From positions 16,383 to 80,382 of the forward strand of contig NW_027052980.1 of the NCBI RefSeq assembly GCF_011386835.1: a DNA stretch of 64,000 bases, read 5' to 3'. A program made the position numbers and the translations under genes. The stretch is from Chrysemys picta bellii. Taxonomy: Eukaryota > Chordata > Testudines > Emydidae. The notes below the pieces were generated by a model, which was not told where the DNA came from, ran no database searches, and was given only the letters and a program-made list of their open reading frames with translations. Below are positions 54,124-64,000 of the stretch, piece by piece. The number at the start of each line of letters is the position of its first letter. The stretch's first letter is position 1.

Positions 54124-54913
54124 GTGCCAAAGAATAAACAATAATGTCTTTCAGCATTATAAATCCAAAATGTGAGTATCTTTAAGTGTTATTAAACCTT
54201 AGCTTTATTATCGGGCTGTATAATTATGGACTTTTCTTTGTTATAACTGGTTCACATGTAATAAATAAGGTCCACAAAAGAAAAGTAACAGTGTTAACAC
54301 TTAATAGACTACAAAAGTGATGACATCACACTCCAAGCGGGTAACGGTGAGGAAGGGGATTACTTTCCAAACAACCAGTGTCGGGTTATAACGTCGAAAA
54401 AGGTCATTTTGTTTCAGTGTAAACACTGTAACTAACTGTTTTAATAGGTAAGTGAGTGTATGTTACTAATCATTGAACCTTTAAGCAGTGAAAAAACATG
54501 TTGGGATGGCTGCAATGTGGTTTAAATCACCAACCAAGTGGTGTGTCAGCCATCCTTAACGCGATAATGCTTGCAGTCAGGAGCCCAGTACATAACAATA
54601 TTCAAGTGCCCCATGGCAGAAAGAGGAAAAAGAAAACCCTCAGGAGCTGAGTATCATAAATGAAAGGTTGAGAAGGTAAAGGATCAAGCAAAACAGCAGG
54701 GATCCTTCCTGAAATGTCTTCTCTTTAATCCAAATAAAGATGGAAACAGTTCACAGCATCCAGATGAAGGAATTTTTCTTGGAGAGGAGGTTAGCTCATA
54801 TCCACATGAAAGCAGTTTGGAACATGAAGAGGAATCATAGAATATCAGGGTTGGAAGGGACCTCAAGAGGTCATCTAGTCCAACCACCTGCTCAAAGCAG
54901 GACCAATTCCCAA

Positions 54914-57751
54914 CTAAATCATCCCAGCCAGGGCTTTGTCAAGCCGGGCCTTAAAAACCTCCAAGGAAGGAGACTCCACCACCTTGCTAGGTAACGCATT
55001 CCAGTGCTTCACCACCCTACTAGTGAAATAGTGTTTCCTAATATCCAACCTGGACCTCCCCCACTGCAACTTGAGACCATTGCTCCTTGTTCTGTCATCT
55101 GCCACCACTGAGAACAGCCGAGCTCCATCCTCTTTGGAACCCCCCTTCAGGTAGTTGAAGGCTGCTATCAAATCCCCCCTCATTCTTTCTTCTGGAGAAT
55201 AAACAATCCCAGTTCCGTCAGCCTCTCCTCATAAGTCATGTGCTCCAGACCCCTAATCATTTTTGTTGCCCTCCGTTGGACTCTTTCCAATTTTTCCACA
55301 TCCTTCTTGTAGTGTGGGGCCCAAAACTGGACACAGTATTCCAGATGAGGCCTCACCAATGTCGAATAAAGGGGAACGATCACGTTCCTCGATCTGCTGG
55401 CAATGCCACTACTTATACAGCCCAAAATGCCGTTAGCCTTCTTGGCAACAAGAGCACACTGTTGACTCATATCCAGCTTCTCGTCCACTGTGACCCCTAG
55501 GTCCTTTTCTGCAGAACTGCTACCTAGCCAGTCGGTCCCTAGTCTGTAGCAGTGCATGGGATTCTTCCGTCCTAAGTGCAGGACTCTGCACTTCTCCTTG
55601 TTGAACCTCATCAGGTTTTTCTTGGAGCAATCCTCTAATTTGTTTAGGTCCCTCTGTATCCAATCCCTACCCTCTAGTGTATCTACCACGCCTCCTAGTT
55701 TAGTGTCATCTGCAAACTTGCTGAGAGTGCAGTCCACACCATCCTCCAGATCATTAATAAAGATATTAAATAAAACCGGCCCCAGGACCAACCCTTGGGG
55801 AACTCTGCTTGAAACCGGCTGCCAACTAGACATGGAGCCATTGATCACTACCCGTTGAGCCCGACGATCTAGCCAGCTTTCTATCCACCTTATAGTCCAT
55901 TCATCCAGCCCATACTTCTTTAACTTGGCTGCAAGAATACTGTGGGAGACCGTATCAAAAGCTTTGCTAAAGTCAAGGAATAACACATCCACTGCTTTTC
56001 CCTCATCCACAGAGCCAGTTATCTCATCATAGAAGGCAATTAGGTTAGTCAGGCACGACTTCCCCTTCGTGAATCCATGCTGACTGTTCCTGATCACTTT
56101 CCTCTCCTCTAAATTTTTCATAATTGATTCCTTGAGGACCTGCTCCATGATTTTCCCAGGGACTGAGGTGAGGCTGACTGGCCTGTAGTTCCCCAGATCC
56201 TCCTTCTTACCTTTTTTAAAGATGGGCACTACATTAGCCTTTTTCCAGTCATCTGGAACCTCCCCTAATCGCCATGAGTTTTCAAAAATAATGGCTAATG
56301 GCTCTGCAATCTCACCCGCCAACTCCTTTAGCACCCTCGGGTGCAGGGCATCCGGCCCATGGACTTGTGCACGTCCAGTTTTTCTAAATAGTCCCGAACC
56401 ACTTCTTTCTCCACAGAGGGCTGGTCACCTTCTCCCCATATTGTGCTGCCCAGTGCAGCAATCTGGGAGCTGACCTTGTTCATGAAGACAGAGGCAAAAA
56501 AATCATTGAATACATTAGCTTTTTCCACATCCTCGGTCACTAGGTTGCCTCCCTCATTCAGTAAGTGGCCCACACTTTCCTTGATTTTCTTCTTGTTGCT
56601 AACATACCTGAAGAAACCCTTCTTGTTACTCTTAACATCTCTTGCTAACCGCAACTCCAAGTGTGATTTGGCCTTCCTGATTTCACTCCTGCATGCCTGA
56701 GCAATATTTTTATACTCCTCCCTGGTCATTTGTCCAATCTTCCACTTCTCTTAAGCTTCTTTTTTGCGTTTAAGGTCAGCAAGGATTTCACTGTTTAGCC
56801 AAGCTGGTCGCCTGCCATATTTACTATTCTTTCTACACATCGGGATGGTTTGTTCCTGCAACCGCAATAAAGATTCTTTAAAATACAGCCAGCTCTCCTG
56901 GACCCCTTTGCCCCTCATGTTATTCTCCCAGGGGATCCTGCCCATCTGTTCCCTGAGGGAGTCAAAGTCTGCTTTTCTGAAGTCCAGGGTCCCTATTCTG
57001 ATGCTCTCCTTTCTTCCTTGTGTCAGGATCCTGAACTCGACCATCTCATGGTCACTGCCTCCCAGGTTACCATCCACTTTTGTTTCCCCTACTAATTCTT
57101 CCCTGTTTGTGAGCAGCAGGTCAAGAAAAGCTCTGCCCCTAGTTGGTTCCTCCAGCACTTGCACCAGGAAATTGTCTCCTACACTTTCCAAAAACTTCCT
57201 GGATTGTCTGTGCACCGCTGTATTGCTCTCCCAGCAGATATCAGGGTGATTAAGGTCTCCCATGAGAACCAGGGCCTGCGATCTAGCAACTTCTGCTAGT
57301 TGCCAGAAGAAAGCCTCATCTACTGGTCTGGTGGTCTATAGCAGACTCCAACCACGACATCACCCTTGTTGCTCACACTTCTCAAGTTTATCCAGAGACT
57401 CTCAGGTTTTTCTGCAGTTTCATACCGGAGCTCTGAGCAGTCATACTCCTCTCTTACATACAACGCAACTCCCCCAACTTTTCTGCCCTGCCTGTCCTTC
57501 CTGAACAGTTTATATCCATCCATGACAGTACTCCAGTCATGTGAGTTATCCCACCAAGTCTCTGTTATTCCAATCGCATTATAGTTCCCTGACTGTGCCA
57601 GGACTTCCAGTTCTCCCTGCTTGTTTCCCAGGCTTCTTGCATTTGTGTATAGGCACTTAAGATAACTCATCGATCGTCCCTCTTTCTCAGTATGAGACAG
57701 GAGTCCTTCCCTCTTGCACTCTTCTGCTTGTGCTTCCTCCCAGGATCCCAT
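54914..57751 (-). pseudogene. CR1 ORF2: endonuclease plus reverse transcriptase, frameshifted
   Basis: Endonuclease motifs: '[14 protein letters not shown]', '[12 protein letters not shown]' (with the catalytic Glu intact, unlike no change in the sister copy), '[12 protein letters not shown]' (57263) and '[10 protein letters not shown]'. RT motifs: '[12 protein letters not shown]', '[12 protein letters not shown]', '[12 protein letters not shown]' and 'FADDTKLGG' with intact palm, in the 384-residue frame 56334-55180. Breaks between 57320 and 57263, near 56750, near 56330 and near 55183 split the ORF. It retains all catalytic residues but is not continuous. Confidence 0.92.
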
Positions 57752-57789
57752 TTCCCCACGTACCTTAGGGCTTTGGTCTCCTTCCCCCG

Positions 57790-58477
57790 GTGAATCTAGT
57801 TTAAAGCCCTCCTCACTAAGTTAGCCAGCCTGCTGGCCAAGATGCTCTTCCCTCTCTTCGTTAGGTGGAGCCCCCTCTCTGCCTAGCACTCCTCCTTCTT
57901 GGAATACCATCCCATGGTCGAAGAATTCAATGCCTTCTCTCCGACATCACCTGCGTAGCCATTCGTTGACTTCCACGATTCGACGGTCTCTACCCCGGCC
58001 TTTTCCTTGCACAGGGAGGATGGACGAGAACACCACTTGCGCCTCAAACTCCTTTATCCTTCTTCCCAGAGCCACGTAGTCTGCAGTGATCCGCTCAATG
58101 TCATTCTTGGCAGTATCATTGGTGCCTACGTGGAGAAGCAGGAAGGGGTAGTGATCCGAGGGCTTGATGAGTCTCGGCAGTCTCTCCGTCACATCGTGTA
58201 TCCTAGCTCCTGGCAAGGAGCAGACCTCTCGGTTTTCCTGGTCAGGGCGGCAGATAGATGACTCAGTCCCCCTGAGGAGGGAGTCCCCGACCACCACCAC
58301 CCTCCTCCTCCTCTTGGGAGTGATGGTCGTGGAACCCCCATCCCTAGGACAGTGCATCTCATGCTTTCCAATCGGAGTTTCCTTCTGCTCCCTTCCCTCG
58401 GATGGGTCATCTAGTCCACTCTCCGCATTAGTACCTGTAGAGAGAACATGGAAACGATTGCTCACCTGTATCTCCAT
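57790..58477 (-). pseudogene. CR1 ORF1, SGNH/GDSL esterase
   Basis: From the ATG at 58477 a 176-residue frame shows esterase block I 'VVVVGDSLLRG' (Gly-Asp-Ser), block III 'LLHVGTNDTAKND' (Gly-x-Asn-Asp) and the 'SSILPVQGKG' segment found also at 10440. It stops at 57947 after 'VNEWLRR', and the remainder, including the block V region, follows out of frame to about 57790. This supplies the N-terminal half missing from the copy at 10378-10668. Confidence 0.85.
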
Positions 58478-58686
58478 TGCTGGTGCATGGACGCTCCTCT
58501 TTCTCCTTCTGGCAACTATCTCAAAAAGGATGAGGGTAGCTCACATCCACAAAAAAGGATGAGGGTAGCTCACATCCACAAAAAAGCAGTTTGGAAACTC
58601 AAGATGATGGAAACTTTCTTCTAGATGAAGGCAGCTCACAGCATCAGATTGATATGGAAGCGAAGAAAATTTATTCACCTTCAGAT

Positions 58687-59369
58687 TGTAGTGGGGTGGT
58701 CACCCGTTCCTGCCCTGAAGGGCTTAAAACAGCCCTGGGAGAGGGCTGTGGCAGGGGAAGGCTAGGCTGATTGGGGAATCAGCCACAGCTGGGGCCATGC
58801 CCCAATCAGGCCACAGCTGGTCTTATAAAAGGCTGTGAGCCAGGAGCTCAGTCAGACACTCTCTCCAGCTTCTTGGAGAGAGGAGGACCTGGCTGCCTGG
58901 GAAGCTGAGGAGGGTATCTAGAGTGGAGCAATGCTGGGGAAGGGCAGAGGGAGCTGGGGATCTCCAACTTAGCAAAGCCCCAGGCTGCAGGCTGAGTTAA
59001 GGGCCCACAAAAGGGTACTAGGGCTGTAGAGGAGCAGCCCAGATCTAGGCAGAGGCAGCAGGTCCAAACCCCCCTTTGCCAGTGATGAATGGCATGTACA
59101 CTGCAGTCCACCCCAGTGAGTGGGGGCTAGATGGTGACTGGCAGTAGCCATAGACTGAGGCGAGGTGGGGGGATAGAGGGTTGGGGGGTTCCCCTGGGAG
59201 GGGAGACCCAGAGAGTGCGGTGTACTGCTCTGGGCAGAATCCCGAGGGAAGGGGCACCGGGGTATGGGAGGGACACTGGCCTGCAGAGGGAGTGCTCCAA
59301 AGGCTGGAAAAGCTAATTCCCTGGACAACCAGCGGGAGGTGCCGCGGAGGTGAGTCTCGCATCGCTACA
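58687..59369. mobile_element. Solo LTR-like insertion, 683 bp
   Basis: Starts TGTAGTGGGG and ends CGCTACA, so the ends are inverted TGTAG/CTACA. The flanking 5-mers CAGAT and CAGAG are 4 of 5 identical. The interior has tandem 'ccacagctgg' words (58785-58825) and a TATA-like 'cttataaaagg' at 58823-58833, suggesting plus orientation. No genes. Confidence 0.6.
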
Positions 59370-60194
59370 CAGAGACACATGCAAAAATTGAAGTAAATGA
59401 AGTAGAAGGAAGAAAGGATGAGAAAGTTACAAACAAGTTACAGTATGGGAACCCAGCTTCATGACCCAGATGTGATGAGAGTGTGTGGCAAATTCTTGTG
59501 GAACATGGATCCAAACAAGTTCATGAATTTCCCTTCCCTAAGGATGGAAATAAAAGAAAATTCTCTGCTCAGCATTACAAGAGGAAACTCATTAATGGGA
59601 AAGAAATTCATCGAAACTGGTTACAATATGCGGTATTGAAGGACTCTGTGTTTTGCTTTTGCTGCAAGTTGTTTAGAAATCAAGCAATTGGTACATCACT
59701 TACTGAAAATGGTTCGAAGGACTGGAAAAGCATATCTTCAATTCTCCCTTCACATGAAAGAATACAGAACATTTGGAATGTTTTCAAAATTGGAAAGAAC
59801 TTGAATTATGATTGAAAAAAGGAAAAACTATTGCTGAAGAAAATTTACCTGTGATCAAGGAAAAAGAAGAATATTGGCAACAAATATTAGAGCATCTCAT
59901 TGCTTTAGTGAGAGTTCTCGGTGGGCAAAATTTAGCATTCCGCAGCCGTGGTAGGAATGAAATGAAAAATGGAAACTTTTTACAATTTGTTGAATACCCA
60001 GCTTTGTTTGATCCAGTCATGAAGGAGCATCTACGTAAAATAACTAATCATGAAACACAGGTTCATTACTTAGGAAAAAATATGCAGAATGAACTGATTC
60101 AAATCCTAGCAAACTCCATTAAAAAGAAAATTGTAGAAGCTGCCCATTCTGCAAAATACTTTTCAATAATACTGGACTGTACACCAGATGTGAG

Positions 60195-60486
60195 CAGGAC
60201 CAGCTCCAGGTACCAGCGGAGGAAGCACATGCCCGGGGTAGCACATGCTAATTTGCAGCATTCCGTCCATTCTTGGGGTGGCACAGTCTGACAGTCCGGG
60301 CGTTTTTTTTTTTGCTTCAGCAATTTGGGCAGCAGTCTGAGTGACTTTTGTTGTTGTTGTTGTTGGTTCGGCAGTTGAGGCGGCAGTCCGAGCAGTTTTT
60401 TTTTTTTTTTTTGCTTCAGCAGTTCGGGTGGTTGTTTTTTGTTTGTTTTTTTGCTTGGGGTGGCAAAAATGGTAGAGCCAGCACTG
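60195..60486 (+). mobile_element. hAT-type MITE, 292 bp, 8-bp target duplication
   Basis: Ends CAGGACCAGCTCCA and, on the complement, CAGTGCTGGCTCTA are inverted repeats. Flanks GATGTGAG (60187-60194) and GATCTGAG (60487-60494) are 7 of 8 identical. It sits within the transposase codons following CTPDVS. Poly-T and (GTT)n runs lie inside. The same family is at 28650-28836. Confidence 0.8.
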
Positions 60487-61964
60487 GATCTGAGTCATTT
60501 TGAACAAATGATGATCATCATTTGTTTTGTGGATATGGAAAAGTCAGCAGATTAAGAAAATGTTGAAGTGCTCATAAAGGAACATTTTTTGGGTTTCGTA
60601 TGACTGAAGGAGATGACTGGAGCATTTATGACTGAAACTATTCTACAAGAGCTTGAAACTATGTCATTATCTGTTGAAAACTTACGTGGCCAAGGCTATG
60701 ATAAACGGAGTAATATGAAGGGTAAAGACAGTGGTGTGCAAAGGAGAATGATGCAAATCAATCCTAGGGCCTTTTTCGTTGCTTGCAGTGCACATTCTCT
60801 GAATTTGTTTGTCAATGATGTTGCTAGATGCTGTTTGGAGGCAAGCAGTTTATTTGACCTGGTGCAACATGTGTATGTGTTTTTCTCAGGCTCAACATGC
60901 TGTTGGGAGATTCTGACTCGCCATGTGAATTCTCTAACTGTGAAACCACTTAGTTGGACAAGATGGGAGAGTCACATTGATGCTTTGAAGCCTCTTCGCT
61001 ATGAACTTGGAAACATTTATGATGCCCTAATTGAAATTCCGGATGGTACCACCTTTACTGGATCATCTGGCAATACAGCACGTACAGATGCAGAAGCTCT
61101 TGCAAATGGCCTTTCCAAGTTCAAATTTGTGACTTCACTCATTTTGTGGTACAACATCCTTTTTGAGATTAACCTCACTAGCAAACAGCTTCAGGAAAAG
61201 AACTTGAACATACATTCTGCTATTCAAAAACTGCAGCAAACTAAAAATATTCTGGAGGAATTCAGAAGTGATGAAGGGTTTGAAAGAACACTGGCAGATT
61301 CTCTCAAGCTTGCTTAAGAAATAGACTTTCTGACAAAATTTGAACCAGAGCCAGCTCGCATTCGTCAAAAGAAACAGCAGTTTTCATATGAAGGACGAGA
61401 CACACCCATTCAGAACCCAAAACAAAGGTTCAAAGTGAATTTCTACTTCACAGTCCTTGATACAGCTATTCTATCAGTTGATGAAAGATTTCAACAGATG
61501 CAGCAGCTAGAGTCAGTATTTGGTTTTCTATATGATATCCCCAGCTTGCAAAAGAAAACAGCAAAACAGAGAAGAGAATTTTGTATAAAACTGGATTCAG
61601 CATTGACTCATGAAAATTCAAAAGACATTGATGCTACAGATTTGTGTAGTGAACTTCAGGCTTTTTCAAGATGACTTTAGAAACATTCCACTCCTGAAGA
61701 AGTACTGAAGTTTGTTTGTGAAAATAAACTTAGACAGTTTTCCAAACATTTTGATAGTTCTACGCATTCTTTTAACTTTGCCAGTTTCCGTAGCTAGTGG
61801 GGAACATAGCTTCTCGAAGTTAAAATTGATAAAAACATCTGCATTCAACAATGGTGCAAGAGAGACTTGTTGGACTTGCCACAATGGAGCATGAAATAGC
61901 TGAAAAACTGGATCTAAAAGAACTAGTGACTGAATTTTCAAAACTTAAAGCAAGAAAAGTCATG

Positions 61965-62924
61965 TGTAGTAGTCTCGGCCGAGGTTCGGCCCTCAGCGGG
62001 TCTGTAGGGTATCCCACCGCCTCGCTCTGGTCCGCCGTCAGTCCTGGTCCAGCGGTAGTGTGGGACAGCAAACACATGGTTAGGGGCTCAGGCCCTTAAG
62101 CAGGGGCTGAGCCAATAGGTCAGAAAAAGCCCCAGGCCCTCAGTCAGGGTGGGGCAGCAACCACGCAGTCTGGAGCTCAGGCCCTCAGGCAGGGGCTGAG
62201 CCAATAGTTCGGGAACCCAGGCCCTTAAGCAGGGGCTGAGTCAATGTGCAAGAGGTCCCAGCCTCTCTAGGCCAGGGAAAAGGGGGAGTCTGCCACCCAA
62301 GGAGTGGGTGGCAGGGGGGACGCAGGCCCTCCCACTCCACTGCATCCCAGCCCGGGGTCCTAGCAGTGGTGGAAACTCACTGCTGTCAGTGGGGATCCTG
62401 GCCGCAACACACTGACATAAGCTCTGGCAGTGCTGCAGCCAGACTGGGGTCGGCTGCCCTCAGGCTACTTCCACACTCGCCCTGGTAGGGTACCTGGGCT
62501 GTACTAGTATCCTCGGGGCTCTCCACCAGCATCGGTTCCTCCGGGTAGGTAGCGAAGGGTAGGTTCAGCTCCTCCTCGGGATAGCAGGAAAGGGGCAGGC
62601 TCGGTTCCTCCTCAGGGTAGCTGGAAAGGGGCAGGCTCGGCCAGTCCACCTCAGGGTAATGGGCGAGGGGTAGGCTCGGTTGGCCTGGTGAGTCAGCAGG
62701 CCGGTTGCAGCCTGCTGCTGTCTCCCAAGCGGGAGCTCGGCCACAGACATCTGCTCTCTCCGCCGGCTTGTTCTCCACTGAGCTCTGCAGGCGGCTTTTA
62801 TACTTCCGGGTCGGCGCCGTGACCTCTGAGGGGCGGGTGCCGGACCCGTTGGCTCTGCCCACGTTGGTGTTAGGGGAGATTCAGCCCTCAGCGGGGCTGT
62901 GGGGTATCCCACCGCCTCGCTACA
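61965..62924. mobile_element. LTR-type insertion, 960 bp, perfect 5-bp target duplication
   Basis: Starts TGTAGTAGTC and ends CGCTACA (TGTAG/CTACA inverted ends). Flanked by perfect TCATG at 61960-61964 and 62925-62929. A ~42-bp sequence near the left end (about 61986-62027) recurs near the right end (about 62877-62921). On the minus strand a ~39-bp minisatellite (62530-62680) encodes LPLS-YPEEE type repeats. No recognisable gene. Confidence 0.75.
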
Positions 62925-62934
62925 TCATGTTTTA

Positions 62935-63420
62935 AGAGCACAGAGTGTTTTTTTATTTGGAGAGTTTTGTAAATACAGGTTAAAGTTCATTGAAGAGTTC
63001 TCTTTTTTTTTTCTATATTGGATGTGGTGGTAATGGCAGTTAAAGCAGGATAGTGTAATAGATGATTTGGGATTTGTAATAATAAAAATTATAATTAACA
63101 TTTTTAATGCATTTTTATTTGAAATCGGACTGAACTATCATCTAGCTGTTGTGTACAAATCTATTCTGAAAATTTTGTGTCTCTATTTTATCTGATCTCA
63201 GAAACATTGGTTGGACAGACGGATGGACGGACAAACCAAATAATTAAGTCTCTGTTTAAAAAAAACGCTTAAAAAACATTAAAAGGAAAAAAGGGCAAAA
63301 TGTTTCCCAGTTTACCAAAAACTTCAGCCTAGATCTGCCCTGGGAGTTTGGAGGTGGGGGCGCCGATTGCATGGTTGCCTAGGGTGCCAGTTGCTGGCAG
63401 CTAGTCTAGGGCCTCCCCTG
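62935..63420. other. hAT 3' non-coding end
   Basis: AT-rich sequence after the transposase stop, leading to the right terminal repeat at 63406-63420. No gene. Confidence 0.55.
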
Positions 63421-64000
63421 ATTGGGACGGCAGGAATTTTCCCTACTAGGAGCTGGACTGAGACTCTCCAACTCATTGCTCCCAGCCCCTTCCCGAAAGA
63501 GCTTCCCGACTCCAGAACCCAGCCAGACAGAGCTGGACATAGAAACCACAACAGGCAAACCACCGATGGGACATGTCAGGAGCACGGAACTCGGTATTTC
63601 TGTTCCCAAACCCACCGATCCTCCCTCCCCTCTGCCCTGTGCCTGGCCAAGCTGCTCTGCCAGGTGAGCCCTGTCTTCACCCTGCCACCCGCACACAGGG
63701 CCAGGCTGAGCCAGGAGGACAAGGGGAGAATAGAGAGTCCTTATGTGTCTACAGGCCCCTGCCGTGTCCTCTGGTGGGAGCTGGGGTGTTCAAAGGGCTG
63801 GTCCCTGCCTCACAGTAGTCACGGCCAGCCTTAGGGGTGGGCAGTCAGAGCAGGTGCCCTGGGTGCCAACATTCATATGTACCAATCTCCCACCCTCCTC
63901 CCAGTTTATGTCGCGCTGCTGGTGGTGTGGCTGCGAGGGGATGCCTGGCACTTTTGCTTGACATTATTTATTTATTTTCCTTGTTCCTTCTGTGGGGACA
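63421..64000. other. Unassigned 3' edge
   Basis: 63815-63875 (gggtgggcagtcagagcagg ... ccctgggtgcc) resembles another hAT terminus. A possible donor (ccaggtgagc, about 63659) follows an open frame from 63567, but no family match supports an exon. Confidence 0.3.

Larger units (their letters stand above)
54836..58525 (-). mobile_element. CR1 LINE, nearly complete, inserted in the hAT
   Basis: The minus-strand 3' end lies at 54836-54850 (aatcatagaatatcagg), and the 5' region reaches about 58520, upstream of an ORF1 ATG at 58477. It has both ORFs and is the most complete CR1 in the window. A 28-bp host word (ggatgagggtagctcacatcc...) is duplicated in tandem at 58527-58584, next to the right junction. 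Confidence 0.9.
54613..62934 (+). pseudogene. hAT transposase, ZMYM1-like (TTF zinc finger, DUF4371, dimerisation), interrupted
   Basis: Pieces in order: ATG at 54613 (MAERGKRKPSGAEYHK), repeated 'DEGSSHPHESS'-type motifs on both sides of the CR1 (54750-54835; 58560-58670), a TTF-type zinc finger with 'FPFPKDGNKRKFSAQHY' and 'DSVFCFCCKLF' (59530-59680), 'GNFLQFVEY' and 'SAKYFSIILDCTPDVS' (59960-60193), '...ARAFFVACSAHSLNLFVNDVA' region (60765-60830), and the C-terminal dimerisation part 'VASGEHSFSKLKLIKT' near 61790-61840, ending 'KARKVMF'-stop across the last LTR. Stops occur near 59814, 61315 and 61672. The family gave rise to host ZMYM-type genes; this copy is a transposon. Confidence 0.78.
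47374..63420 (+). mobile_element. ZMYM-like hAT transposon inflated by nested insertions
   Basis: The left end (CAGGGGCGGCCCATC, 47374) and right end (complement CAGGGGAGGCCCTAG, 63420) are imperfect terminal inverted repeats. Subtracting five insertions (Gypsy 47514-54123, CR1 54836-~58525, LTR 58687-59369, MITE 60195-60486, LTR 61965-62924) leaves about 3.8 kb, a normal autonomous hAT size. The transposase reads in order across the remaining pieces. I could not find an 8-bp target duplication at the outer ends. Confidence 0.7.

Noticed and set aside
63422..63667. Possible first exon of a neighbouring gene with a donor-like CAG|gtgagc
   Set aside because: The encoded Pro-rich sequence matches no GBP N-terminus or other family I recognise. 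The acceptor side and promoter are not evident.

Overview
The window looks like an intronic and intergenic stretch of a turtle nuclear genome, or less likely that of another non-avian reptile. Exons are short and widely spaced, with canonical GT/AG borders. CR1 LINEs dominate, with their ATTCTATG-type 3' ends. Beside them lie a MIR, a tRNA-derived SINE with a CR1-like tail, Ty3/Gypsy, DIRS and Penelope-like retroelements, Harbinger and hAT DNA transposons, and LTR-like pieces. Nothing bacterial, organellar or CRISPR-like is present. The species call is inference from repeat content.

The one host gene I can support runs on the plus strand from before the window to about 42.1 kb. It is the 3' half of a guanylate-binding protein (GBP; dynamin-superfamily interferon-inducible GTPase). 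Four exons join in compatible phases: 2700-2802 (ends phase 1), 27292-27689 (GED helices, ends phase 0), 36298-38820 (phase 0 to 0) and 41810-~42105 (stop, 3'UTR, ATTAAA). The GTPase domain must lie upstream of base 1. The third exon is extraordinary. By hand parsing it holds exactly 64 eleven-residue and 23 five-residue E/K/R/Q modules, 819 codons with no remainder. A TGA then interrupts it 63 nt before its splice donor. The last exon ends in Cys-Ser-Pro-Phe-stop, where GBP prenylation (CaaX) boxes sit. The repeat exon is a whole number of codons, so skipping it would join the normal GED to that tail.

The introns are transposon layers. Intron 2803-27291 holds LTR-like pieces, several CR1 copies (one nearly full-length at 10369-13655, one CR1 nested inside another at 14945-17716), a MIR, a Harbinger element with a Myb/SANT gene, a Penelope-like GIY-YIG fragment and a Gypsy 5' fragment. 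Intron 27690-36297 holds a hAT element (28422-31298) inside a Gypsy LTR, a LINE, a Gypsy RNase H piece and a DIRS element (34240-35950) split by a SINE. Intron 38821-41809 holds a SCAN-type gag relic and two foldback elements with long perfect target duplications.

Downstream of the gene, 47374-63420 reads as a single ~3.8-kb ZMYM-like hAT transposon inflated to 16 kb. Its insertions are a Gmr1-like Gypsy element (integrase ahead of reverse transcriptase, near-identical LTRs), an almost complete CR1, two LTR insertions and a hAT MITE. All transposon genes seen here are broken. Boundaries were read by eye and are approximate unless target-site duplications are given.
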